Source of the DNA: Candidatus Omnitrophota bacterium
GTDB taxonomy: Bacteria; Omnitrophota; Gorgyraeia; Duberdicusellales; 4484-171
Direction of reading: 5' to 3'
Length of the DNA stretch: 39,324 bases
Assembly: GCA_028713415.1 (NCBI GenBank)
Contig: JAQTOI010000006.1
Location: forward strand, 1 to 39,324
Shown here: positions 31,317 through 38,902 of the stretch, one piece after another
How positions within the stretch are numbered: the stretch's first letter is position 1
How the letters are laid out: the number at the start of each line of letters is the position of its first letter
Notes under the pieces: model-generated
The model's database searches: none
The model's input: the letters and a program-made list of their open reading frames with translations, nothing else
Told to the model about the DNA's origin: nothing
Translations under genes and position numbers: made by a program

Positions 31317-32960
31317 ATGAAAATAGCAATCATCGGTTCAGGAGCAATAGGAGCGTTAGTCGCAGGCTACTTTAGAGAAAAAGGCGAGAGTGTAATTCTT
31401 ATCGGCCATAAAGATGCTGTTAGCGCGATAAGTAAAAACGGCCTGAAAATCAGCGGTTGCCGCGGTAATTTTAATATCAAGGTAGACATTTTTGAAAGGC
31501 TTAGCAGCAAAGTTGATTTAATAATTTTAGCCACTAAAACGCAGGACATCGAAACCGCGTTAACAGAAAGTAAAAGCTATCTAGAAAATACATTTATTTT
31601 AACCACACAGAACGGAGTGGAAGCGGACAATATCGTAGCCGGTTTTATCCCCAAAGAGAATATAATTTCAAGTATAGTAATGTTTGGCGCCACTTACTTG
31701 GAGCCGGGCAAGATAATACATAATTTTGACAGAAAATGGGTAATCGGTAAGCCGTTTAGCGAGAACGATAACTCCGTAAAAAAAATAGAAGCGCTGCTTA
31801 GCAAAATTTTCCCTGTTGAAATCAGTAATGACATCAAAGGGATGAAATGGCTTAAGGTTTTCGCTAATTCAAATAATTGTATTCCCGCCATTACCGGAAA
31901 AAGTATGCAGGAATGTTTCGCGAATGCTGAGCTTTGCGAAATAAGCATAGGGATTTGGCAGGAAGGTTTAGGCGTTATCAAAGCCTCCGGCATAAAACTT
32001 ATTGATTTGCCTGATTTCAAGGTTGAACAGGTCAGAAAACTTACCTCTTTACCCATCAGGGAAGCGGCAAGGATTTTCTCTGGGATAATGATAAATTTAA
32101 GCAAAGAGCCCTTATATGGCTCGATATTGCAGAGCATTAAACGCGCCCGGCCTTCAGAAATAGATTATATTAACGGAGCATTTGTCGCTTTGGGCAGAAA
32201 ACATTCCTATCATACGCCATTGAATAAAAAATTAGTAGAATTGGTGAAAAAGGTAGAAAAAGATAATAAATTTTTGAGCGTTGAAGAATTAATCGCAAAG
32301 ACCAAGAATTTGATTCCCCGGCAAGAAGAGGCTAGCGGCGATAAGGTTAATACGCCGTTTCCTAAGCTTAAGCTAACCGTGATGAAAGTCGAAGGTGATT
32401 GTTACCATGGATATAAAATAGGCGATGAAATAATACTGGAAGATTTTACTCATCCACCGAAACATTTCTGCCTTGGCCTGGCGCACGCCTTATTTCCCGT
32501 GATCTATGCCTTGAGTTTCGGCGCAAAATTCCCGTTTAGGGACAATCAGCGTTCTTTGCTCGTAACTTGTCCTGATGGAGGAAAACTTGAATTTAAAGCA
32601 GAAATTTTTAATAAAGAAGGAAAAATAGAAACAATAGACAAAGACCCTAACCATAAGGGGCCTAATCCCAAAGATATGATTCTAGAGGTTGTGCAGGCAA
32701 AAGGAAAATGCGCGTATAAATACAATCTTGGCGATAAATTTGAAGTTAAAGGGTTAAAGTGCCCGGAGGGCTTTTGCGGTGCAGCATATCACTGTGCGTT
32801 TCCGGCACTTTTTGCACTTAACTTCGGAGCAAAATTTTTCTTTATGGACGATCCGAATGGTATTAACACAGTAACCTGTCCGGACGGCGGGAATATTGTA
32901 TTTAAAGTGAGTAGAAAAAACGCAGATACACGCGGGAACAACGCAGATATACGCAGATAA
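31317..32960 (+). CDS. Ketopantoate-reductase-like enzyme fused to two TIGR04076-like domains
   Basis: 547 residues. The first ~330 form a PanE/ApbA-type NAD(P)-dependent reductase: the dinucleotide motif GSGAIG (7-12), LATKTQD (~78-84), TTQNGVEADN and a C-terminal helical domain with KVFANSNNCIPAITGKSM. Two copies of a ~80-residue domain follow (~349-430 and ~453-533). Both show the TIGR04076 pattern: a short strand with V..V.G.C, Y..GD, a central Cys, P...AL.FGA.F, and TCPDGG. The Cys-rich copies may bind a metal or a thiol-reactive ligand; their role is unknown. The last thirteen residues (from 535) are encoded by an intergenic repeat. The enzyme could be the ketoreductase of the polyketide run, but its own family reduces 2-keto acids, so this is uncertain. 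Confidence 0.8.
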   Translation: MKIAIIGSGAIGALVAGYFREKGESVILIGHKDAVSAISKNGLKISGCRGNFNIKVDIFERLSSKVDLIILATKTQDIETALTESKSYLENTFILTTQNGVEADNIVAGFIPKENIISSIVMFGATYLEPGKIIHNFDRKWVIGKPFSENDNSVKKIEALLSKIFPVEISNDIKGMKWLKVFANSNNCIPAITGKSMQECFANAELCEISIGIWQEGLGVIKASGIKLIDLPDFKVEQVRKLTSLPIREAARIFSGIMINLSKEPLYGSILQSIKRARPSEIDYINGAFVALGRKHSYHTPLNKKLVELVKKVEKDNKFLSVEELIAKTKNLIPRQEEASGDKVNTPFPKLKLTVMKVEGDCYHGYKIGDEIILEDFTHPPKHFCLGLAHALFPVIYALSFGAKFPFRDNQRSLLVTCPDGGKLEFKAEIFNKEGKIETIDKDPNHKGPNPKDMILEVVQAKGKCAYKYNLGDKFEVKGLKCPEGFCGAAYHCAFPALFALNFGAKFFFMDDPNGINTVTCPDGGNIVFKVSRKNADTRGNNADIRR

Positions 32961-33004
32961 ATTATCTGCGACTATCTGTGTGCAATCAGCGAGAATCTGC
33001 GTTA
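32919..33004 (+). repeat. ACGCAGAT/ATCTGCGT hairpin repeat overlapping the reductase 3' end
   Basis: The left arm (AACGCAGATACACGCGG, then AACGCAGATATACGCAGAT) lies inside the reading frame and supplies its stop codon; the right arm has TATCTGCGACTATCTG and GAATCTGCGTTAG. Third copy of this family in the window. Confidence 0.8.
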
Positions 33005-33023
33005 GCGACGAAGGAGCTTAAAT

Positions 33024-34280
33024 ATGAAACGAGTCGTCATTACAGGCATCGGTGTTATCAGCGCAGCAGGCGAGGATAAGAATACGTTTTATAATAATCT
33101 TATCGCAGGTAAGCCTTTTATCGAGCGAGTGGAGAATTTTGACGTAAGTTTGTTTGTTTCAAAAATTGCCTCGCAGGATTTGGGTTTTGATCCTTTAAAG
33201 TTTGGGATAAAAGACCATGCGCGCATGGATAGATACGTTCAATTCGGCATAGCCGCTGCAAAGCAGGCAGTCGAGGATGCAAAAATTGATTTTGACAAGA
33301 TAGATACCAGGCGCTGCGGAATAATTTTAGCTAATGCCATTTGCGGGACACGCTTTATGGAAGAAGAATTCCTTCTGGTGACTGACTGGGGCAAGAAACC
33401 CATTGACCCGCGAAAAGGCAGGCCCTATTTGTATGACGCGGCCATGTTTAATACCCCAAGTGCAGAGATTGGCGCGATATACGGCACGCGCGGCTTAAAC
33501 TGTACCGTTTCGACCGGCTGCACTGCCGCCACAGACTCACTCGGTTTTTCTTTTGAACTTATCCGCGAAGGAAAGCAGGATATGATTATTGCCGGAGGCA
33601 CAGAAGCTCCGGTCTGCCCGATAACCTTTGGCGCGTTTGATGTGGTTAACGTACTTGCGAAAAATAATGATGAGCCGCATAAAGCCAGTAGGCCTTTCGA
33701 TAATAAAAGAAACGGATTTGTCATTTCTGAAGGCGCCGGGGTTTTGATTCTGGAAGAGCTTGAACACGCAAAAAAACGCAGCGCGCACATTTATGGCGAG
33801 ATAGTCGGTTACGGCACAAGTTGCAATGCATATCACATGACGGATTTACCTGAAGATGGAGAGGCCATGGAGCGCTGCATCAGGGACGCGATAACTGATG
33901 CCGGCATAAAGAATGAAGATATAGATTATATCAATACGCATGGTTCCTCAACCCGCCAGAACGACGTATTTGAAACTAATGCCTATAAAGCAGTATTCGG
34001 CGATTATGCGTATAAACTTCCCATTAGCTCGGTTAAGGGAATGATTGGGCATCCTCTGGCAGCGGCAAATGCGGTTGAGAGTGTTTTGTGCGCGATGATT
34101 TTTGAAAAAGGTTTTTTGCCGCCTACGATAAACCAGGAAGAGCCTGACCCAAAGTGCGACTTAGACTATATTCCTAATGTAAAACGCGAGTACATGCCCA
34201 AATACATATTAAAAACAAGCAGCGGATTTTCGGGAATACATTCATCGATTATCTTTAAAAGATGGGCGCATAATAAATAA
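33024..34280 (+). CDS. Type II polyketide ketosynthase, KS-alpha
   Basis: 418 residues. The active-site Cys166 lies in STGCTAATDS, the form seen in aromatic type II PKS ketosynthases (compare STGCTSGLDS in the actinorhodin KS) and not the usual FabF form. His306 in NTHGSST, Lys338 and His343 in SSVKGMIGHPLAAA complete the set. The stretch QND..ET (312-318) and DPKCDLDY near the C-terminus are further hallmarks of KS-alpha. The enzyme extends the ACP-bound poly-beta-keto chain together with the KS-beta encoded two genes downstream. Unusually, an exported esterase gene separates the two, where actinobacterial clusters have them adjacent. A GAAGGAG site precedes the ATG. A primary-metabolism FabF is much less likely because of the matched KS-beta, ACP and aromatase. 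Confidence 0.93.
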   Translation: MKRVVITGIGVISAAGEDKNTFYNNLIAGKPFIERVENFDVSLFVSKIASQDLGFDPLKFGIKDHARMDRYVQFGIAAAKQAVEDAKIDFDKIDTRRCGIILANAICGTRFMEEEFLLVTDWGKKPIDPRKGRPYLYDAAMFNTPSAEIGAIYGTRGLNCTVSTGCTAATDSLGFSFELIREGKQDMIIAGGTEAPVCPITFGAFDVVNVLAKNNDEPHKASRPFDNKRNGFVISEGAGVLILEELEHAKKRSAHIYGEIVGYGTSCNAYHMTDLPEDGEAMERCIRDAITDAGIKNEDIDYINTHGSSTRQNDVFETNAYKAVFGDYAYKLPISSVKGMIGHPLAAANAVESVLCAMIFEKGFLPPTINQEEPDPKCDLDYIPNVKREYMPKYILKTSSGFSGIHSSIIFKRWAHNK

Positions 34281-34287
34281 TAGGCTG

Positions 34288-35319
34288 ATGATGAGAAAGA
34301 AAATCGGTATCGTTATAAGTATTATCGCTTTAACAGGAGTTTCCCTTTCCGTGGCAAATGCCCAGGGACTTTTAAGAGAAAGGATAAAAGAGAGGATTAA
34401 GGAAAGAAGAGCGGATTCCGAAAGAAAAAATGATCCCACTTTTTTTATTATGCATCAAGGGATAACAAGAGAATATAAAGTACACCTTCCTTCAGGCTAC
34501 AATAAAAACACGACTTTTCCCTTGGTAATATTCTTGCACGGAGGCGGGGGAAGCATGCAGGAAGTTTACAAAGAAGGGATGGATAAAATGTCTGACAAGC
34601 ACAGTTTTATTTTGGCAATACCCCAAGGTTCAGGTAAGAAAATATTAGGCAAAACAATCGGCTCATGGCATTCGGGAAATTGGAGCGGCTGGAGCACGCT
34701 TAACCCCGGTTCTTCCTGCTGTGGCTATGCGGGCGAAAATAATATCGATGACGTCGGTTTTATCGCAAAAATGATTACCGAAATCAAGAAAAATTATGCC
34801 GTTGATGAAAAAAGAATTTATGCCACAGGAATTTCAAACGGCGCCATGATGTCATATCGATTAGCGTGCGAACTTTCAGATACCATCGCTGCCGCAGCAC
34901 CCGTTGCTCCTCCGTTTGTGCCGGAAGTTTGCGCACAATGTCCCTTGCCTGTTTCGATAATCCATACGCAAGGCACCGCTGATCCTTGCGCGCTTTATGA
35001 AGGCGGTACATGCGACAGTTGTTTGGGAAGCAAACCCATAGCCGCGCAATCAGCGAAAGGCATGGTTAATTTCTGGGCCAAAAAGAACGCCTGTTCCACG
35101 GAGCCAACAACCATATATAAGAAAGGTAATGCACATTGTGAGCTATACGCGCAGTGCCAGGGAGGAACTGAAGTAGAATTTTGCACCATTGAAGGCGGAG
35201 GCCACACCTGGCCGGGCGGTACACAATATTTACCCGCAAGCAAGATCGGCCCAGTTTCTCATGACATATCATTTGATCAAATCTGGGAATTCTTACAAAA
35301 ACACAGGTTACATAGCTAA
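34288..35319 (+). CDS. Exported alpha/beta-hydrolase esterase, LpqC/PHB-depolymerase-like (copy 1)
   Basis: 343 residues. A signal peptide (hydrophobic ~7-23, cleavage near ANAQG) is followed by a very basic helical linker (RERIKERIKERR, 30-41) and the hydrolase domain. The oxyanion region is FLHGGGGSM (82-90). The triad is Ser183 in GISNGAMM, Asp232 in GTADPC and His306 in GGGHTWPGG. Many Cys in the second half suggest disulfide bonds in the periplasm. Relatives are feruloyl/PHB-type esterases that act outside the cytoplasm. Position between KS-alpha and KS-beta strongly implies a role linked to the polyketide, for example cleaving or transferring an ester after export. It starts seven bases after the KS-alpha stop; no good Shine-Dalgarno sequence. 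Confidence 0.85.
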   Translation: MMRKKIGIVISIIALTGVSLSVANAQGLLRERIKERIKERRADSERKNDPTFFIMHQGITREYKVHLPSGYNKNTTFPLVIFLHGGGGSMQEVYKEGMDKMSDKHSFILAIPQGSGKKILGKTIGSWHSGNWSGWSTLNPGSSCCGYAGENNIDDVGFIAKMITEIKKNYAVDEKRIYATGISNGAMMSYRLACELSDTIAAAAPVAPPFVPEVCAQCPLPVSIIHTQGTADPCALYEGGTCDSCLGSKPIAAQSAKGMVNFWAKKNACSTEPTTIYKKGNAHCELYAQCQGGTEVEFCTIEGGGHTWPGGTQYLPASKIGPVSHDISFDQIWEFLQKHRLHS

Positions 35320-35343
35320 CCATAAAATAAGCAGGAGTGATTT

Positions 35344-36576
35344 ATGAAAGAAAGAGTCGCAATTACCGGCATCGGAGTTGTTTCACCGGCAGGCTTGAAA
35401 AAAGAAACCTTCTGGGCAAATTTAAAAAGAGGCGAGTCATTTATTGATGAAATTACCCGTTTCGATACAGCGCTGTATCCTTCACGTATTGCCGGCCAGG
35501 TCCATGAGCTTGATCACTACTCGCATTTATCCAGCCGTTTAGTAAAAAAGATAGATGTTTTTTCGCATATGGCGCTGGTCGCCAGCGAACAGGCACTTCA
35601 GGATGCAAAAATAGATTTAACCATGGTCGATAAAAAACGCATGGGCGTTTTTATGGGTAATGCCATAGGCGGCTGGCTATTTGCAGAAACTGAACTGCGC
35701 GATATGTATATTGAGGGAAGAGAAGGCGTTTCTCCCTATATGGCTTCTGCCTGGTTTCCCGCAGCGCCGCAGGGCCAGATTACGATTTACTACGGCTTTA
35801 AAGGATACAGTAAAACCATAGTCGCGGATAAGGCTTCCAGCGCACTTGCTCTTTGGTACGGCGCAAAAAATATCATTGACGGAAAAAACGATTACATTTT
35901 AGCCGGAGGGATGGAAGCGCCCATTACGCCTTACGCCTTACTTAGCTCTAATTCCTGCGGTCAATTATCAAAAAATAACCTCAACCCCAAAACTGCCTAT
36001 AAGCCGTACGATTTATACCGGGACGGATTTGTGCTTGGAGAAGGCTCGGGTATCGTGAATCTTGAAAAAGAAGAACACGCCAAGAGGCGAGGCATAAATA
36101 TTTATGGGTATATTAAAGGAATAGGCTTTTCCTCGGATGGGTATCATTACTCACGTTACAGCCCGAAAAGTGAAATGTTTGAATACGCGATTGAAGAGTG
36201 CCTGAAAGATGCGGGTTGGTCAAAGAAAGAAATAGATTATATCTGCCTTGACGGTGAGGCAACACCCATGGGCGATTATCTGGAAACTAAAGCATTAAAG
36301 AACGTTTTTGGCAAAGGACTTAAAGATATCAGCTTAAGCGCGCCAAAAAGCATGTACGGCAACCTGTTGGGCGCGCAGACAGCCCTGGATCTAATCGTTA
36401 CTTTATTCTCAATGAGTAATAGCCTGGTGTTACCGACGATTAATTACCAGATGTCTGATCCATATTGCGATTTAGATTATACGCCTAACGTTGCCCGCGA
36501 GAAGAAAATAAGTAAAGCTTTATTACTTGCGCGAGGCCGAGGCGGGATAAATGTGGTGCTTGCGGTTGAAAAATAA
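35344..36576 (+). CDS. Type II polyketide chain length factor, KS-beta
   Basis: 410 residues, a ketosynthase fold with all catalytic residues lost: the Cys is Ala164 (VADKASSALAL), the first His is Asp303 (ICLDGEAT) and the second is Asn340 (KSMYGNLLG), while Lys335 is kept. His-to-Asp and the C-terminal LLLARGRGGIN, equivalent to the LVLARGRWGFN of actinobacterial chain length factors, show that this is a true KS-beta. Typical KS-beta carries Gln at the Cys position; Ala is unusual. It should form a heterodimer with the KS-alpha (33024) and set chain length. A GGAG site lies before the ATG. The esterase gene on each side is the oddity of this operon. Confidence 0.92.
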   Translation: MKERVAITGIGVVSPAGLKKETFWANLKRGESFIDEITRFDTALYPSRIAGQVHELDHYSHLSSRLVKKIDVFSHMALVASEQALQDAKIDLTMVDKKRMGVFMGNAIGGWLFAETELRDMYIEGREGVSPYMASAWFPAAPQGQITIYYGFKGYSKTIVADKASSALALWYGAKNIIDGKNDYILAGGMEAPITPYALLSSNSCGQLSKNNLNPKTAYKPYDLYRDGFVLGEGSGIVNLEKEEHAKRRGINIYGYIKGIGFSSDGYHYSRYSPKSEMFEYAIEECLKDAGWSKKEIDYICLDGEATPMGDYLETKALKNVFGKGLKDISLSAPKSMYGNLLGAQTALDLIVTLFSMSNSLVLPTINYQMSDPYCDLDYTPNVAREKKISKALLLARGRGGINVVLAVEK

Positions 36577-36599
36577 GCCACAACTGTATTTTCTAAAAA

Positions 36600-37613
36600 A
36601 TGTTTAACATACAATCAAACCCAAAGATATGGCTTAAATTTATTATTGTTATAATCATTTTACTCTCATGCCCTATTTTTATCTATGCGCAAACAAGACT
36701 TGGAGAAAGGATACGTGAAAAAATTAATCAAAGGCGTCAGGACCGCATAGCAGAAGAAAGCCTTATCGGTCAAGACATTGAGAAATCAATCGTAGTTGAT
36801 GGAATTAAAAGAACTTATATTATCCATTTGCCCCCACGATACAAGAAAGTTAAAATCTACCCTATCGTATTTGTTTTCCATGGCGGAGGCGGAAACGCTG
36901 AGAATGCAATAATGATGAGCGGGATGAGCGAAAAAGCAGATAAAGAGGGCTTTATCGTTGTCTACCCCAACGGTACCGGAAGATTCAAAAACCGTTTTCT
37001 TACCTGGAACACGTGGAATGGTTGCGGGTATGCCTTCGAGCAAAACGTCGACGACGTTAAATTTATAAACAATCTTATTGAAAAGTTAGGGAAAGAATTG
37101 AATGTAGATTCTAAACGCGTATTCGCTGCCGGCATGTCAAACGGAGGAATGATGGCATATCGATTGGCCTGCGAATGCTCAGATAAAATCGCGGCCATCG
37201 CCTCTGTTTCTGGGGCACTCAATAGTGAAAATCCGAATCCCGCCTTTCCAGTCTCGATTATCGCATTCCACGGCACGGCTGATAACAATGTGCCTTATAA
37301 CGGCGGCACTGGAAAGAGATCTATCGAAAAAAACAGGGTTGATAAGCCCGTTTCTTACGCAATAAATTTTTGGGTTAAATACGATGGATGTAACACAACA
37401 CCTATTCGAGAAGAATCAGGAAATATTATTCAAGAAAGATACACAGGCGGAAAGGAAGGAACTGAAGTGCTGCTTTATACGGTAAAAGGCGGCGGCCATG
37501 CCTGGCCAGGCGGAAAGGCTGGTCGGACCAGTGGCAACGTGGATCAACCAACACAGGAGATTTCTGCCACTGATCTTATGTGGGAATTTTTCCAAAAACA
37601 CCCAAAACCTTAA
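36600..37613 (+). CDS. Exported alpha/beta-hydrolase esterase, LpqC/PHB-depolymerase-like (copy 2)
   Basis: 337 residues and a paralogue of the 34288 protein. The signal peptide (~11-30, IYAQT end) is followed by a basic linker (RLGERIREKINQRRQDR, 33-49), similar to copy 1. Catalytic residues: FHGGGG (93-98), Ser180 in GMSNGGMM, Asp228 in GTADNN, His300 in GGGHAWPGG. Copy 2 has fewer Cys than copy 1. Both copies flank KS-beta, which suggests duplication within the cluster and a specialised pair of activities. The linker may bind an anionic surface or partner. There is no Shine-Dalgarno sequence. Confidence 0.83.
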   Translation: MFNIQSNPKIWLKFIIVIIILLSCPIFIYAQTRLGERIREKINQRRQDRIAEESLIGQDIEKSIVVDGIKRTYIIHLPPRYKKVKIYPIVFVFHGGGGNAENAIMMSGMSEKADKEGFIVVYPNGTGRFKNRFLTWNTWNGCGYAFEQNVDDVKFINNLIEKLGKELNVDSKRVFAAGMSNGGMMAYRLACECSDKIAAIASVSGALNSENPNPAFPVSIIAFHGTADNNVPYNGGTGKRSIEKNRVDKPVSYAINFWVKYDGCNTTPIREESGNIIQERYTGGKEGTEVLLYTVKGGGHAWPGGKAGRTSGNVDQPTQEISATDLMWEFFQKHPKP

Positions 37614-37636
37614 GTATAATCCTAAAGGAGGAAACC

Positions 37637-37867
37637 GTGGCAATAAAAGAAGAAGTCTTAAGCGCAATCGCTGACATTCTTGATGTGGATGCTGCAAAAG
37701 TAACGGCAGATAAGAAGTTATATGACTCAATAGGCGTGGATTCAACCGAGATGGTTGAGCTCTGTGTATCTTTGGGTAAGCGTTTCGGAGTAAAAATCGC
37801 TACCAATGAAATTACAAAGTTTTCAACACCGCTTGAGATTATGCAGGTGATTGAGAAGAAAAAATAA
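37637..37867 (+). CDS. Acyl carrier protein of the type II polyketide system
   Basis: 76 residues starting at GTG 37637, seven bases after AAAGGAGG; an upstream ATG in the same frame (37580) lies inside the previous gene and lacks such a site. The phosphopantetheine serine is Ser36 in GVDSTEMVEL, in the usual D-S-x-x-x-V/L setting. Four-helix length is normal. The adjacent KS-alpha, KS-beta and cyclases make this the carrier of the growing polyketide. No phosphopantetheinyl transferase or malonyl transferase is seen in the window, so these must be elsewhere (possibly the fatty-acid enzyme is shared). Confidence 0.92.
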   Translation: MAIKEEVLSAIADILDVDAAKVTADKKLYDSIGVDSTEMVELCVSLGKRFGVKIATNEITKFSTPLEIMQVIEKKK

Positions 37868-37944
37868 ATAGCTATCAGCTTACAGCTGTCAGCTATCAGC
37901 TCAGAACCAAGAGGCTGAAGACTGAAAGCTGACGACTGATAGCT
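37868..37944 (+). repeat. AGCTGATAGCTG-family hairpin repeat
   Basis: Outer arms AGCTATCAG (37870-37878) and CTGATAGCT (37936-37944) are perfect complements, with AGCTGTCAGCTATCAGCT and AGACTGAAAGCTGACGACTG words between. It ends nine AT-rich bases before the cyclase ATG, which has no Shine-Dalgarno sequence. Confidence 0.8.
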
Positions 37945-37953
37945 CATTATATT

Positions 37954-38751
37954 ATGCAAATCATTGACCTAAGCCTTCCCATTGACGATAAAGCTTTTGA
38001 GGTGCATCACGTAGAGATTGAGCGTGTAACGCACAAGGCTGGCGTTGAGAAGTTCAACCGTGTGCTGATGAGTAAAACCCTCAAGGGCAAACTACAATAT
38101 CTTTTGGGTAAGCGTATAGTTAAAAAAGAAGATTTACCCGATGAAGAGTTTTTATCTTTAGAAATAGTGCATTCCCCGGTGCATATCGGAACGCACCTTG
38201 ATTATTCGTTTCATTACGGTTCAAAATCAGAAGGAAGAGCTTCTAAAACTGCCGAAGAAATCCCTTTAGAGTGGTGTTATCAGGACGGCGTAAAGCTTGA
38301 TATGGCGCATAAAAAGCCGGCTGAAGCAATAAATGCATCTGATATTGAGGCGGCCTTAAAAAAAATAAACTATACGCTTAAGCCCCTTGATATTGTACTA
38401 ATTCAAACAGGTGCTGATAAACTTTATGGTGGCCCTAAATATTTCAGCGACTATCCCGGCATCGACGTTTCGGCGATAAATTTTCTTTTGGATAAGGGCA
38501 TTAAAATCTTTGGCGTGGATACCATGGGCATAGACAGGCCGTATCGCTTCATGCTCAAAGAATTCATGGAGACAAAAGACCCGAAAAAATTATACCCGGC
38601 ACATTTTTACGGCAGAAAAAGAGAGTTTATCCACATAGAGCGATTGGCGAATTTAGAAAAATTACCCAGTTTTGGTTTTAAAATCAACTGCTTTCCGGTG
38701 AAAATAAAATGTACCGGAGCAGCTTGGGCAAGAGTAGTGGCTATTTTATAA
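37954..38751 (+). CDS. Cyclase-family metal-dependent hydrolase (kynurenine-formamidase fold)
   Basis: 265 residues. The metal-site motif H77-x-G-T-H81-x-D83-x3-H87 (HIGTHLDYSFH) is exact for Pfam Cyclase (PF04199). Other family parts are VDTMGIDRP and an aligned His/Glu later in the chain. The family includes kynurenine formamidase as well as proteins named cyclases in antibiotic clusters. Here, right after the ACP and before an aromatase, a ring-closing or product-modifying role in polyketide folding is likely, but hydrolysis of an ester or amide is also possible. The start follows a hairpin repeat. Confidence 0.85.
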   Translation: MQIIDLSLPIDDKAFEVHHVEIERVTHKAGVEKFNRVLMSKTLKGKLQYLLGKRIVKKEDLPDEEFLSLEIVHSPVHIGTHLDYSFHYGSKSEGRASKTAEEIPLEWCYQDGVKLDMAHKKPAEAINASDIEAALKKINYTLKPLDIVLIQTGADKLYGGPKYFSDYPGIDVSAINFLLDKGIKIFGVDTMGIDRPYRFMLKEFMETKDPKKLYPAHFYGRKREFIHIERLANLEKLPSFGFKINCFPVKIKCTGAAWARVVAIL

Positions 38752-38754
38752 TTA

Positions 38755-38890
38755 GAAGCAGAATGTTGCGGATACCTACGCGGAGACACGCGGAAATTTT
38801 CAGCGTTTATCCGTCCGCCTTCGGCGAGATCTCGCCTCAACTTAAGCTGAGGCGGACGTTTTGCTCCGCGTCGATCCGCTTCTACAATAC
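38755..38890 (+). repeat. Nested palindrome before the aromatase gene
   Basis: CGTCCGCCT/AGGCGGACG is a perfect 9-bp stem (~38811-38819 with ~38851-38859) enclosing GGCGAGATCTCGCC, a 14-bp perfect palindrome. AGAAGC(..)GCGGAT at the left pairs with ATCCGCTTCT at the right (~38873-38882). It is a compound structure with a normal GGAGG ribosome site after it. Confidence 0.65.
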
Positions 38891-38902
38891 GGAGGTGAAT
38901 AA

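Noticed and set aside
33024-36576. Ordinary fatty-acid FabF paralogues.
   Set aside because: One partner has lost Cys and both His in the KS-beta manner and the other has STGCT and QND..ET, features of a polyketide pair.
37580-37636. An upstream ATG extending the ACP by 19 residues.
   Set aside because: The extension overlaps the esterase gene and lacks a ribosome site, while GTG 37637 has AAAGGAGG at the right distance and gives a normal ACP length.
16929-37944. A CRISPR-like reading of the recurring AGCTGATAGCTG words.
   Set aside because: The repeats are single hairpins in separate gaps, with no regular repeat-spacer pattern and no cas genes.
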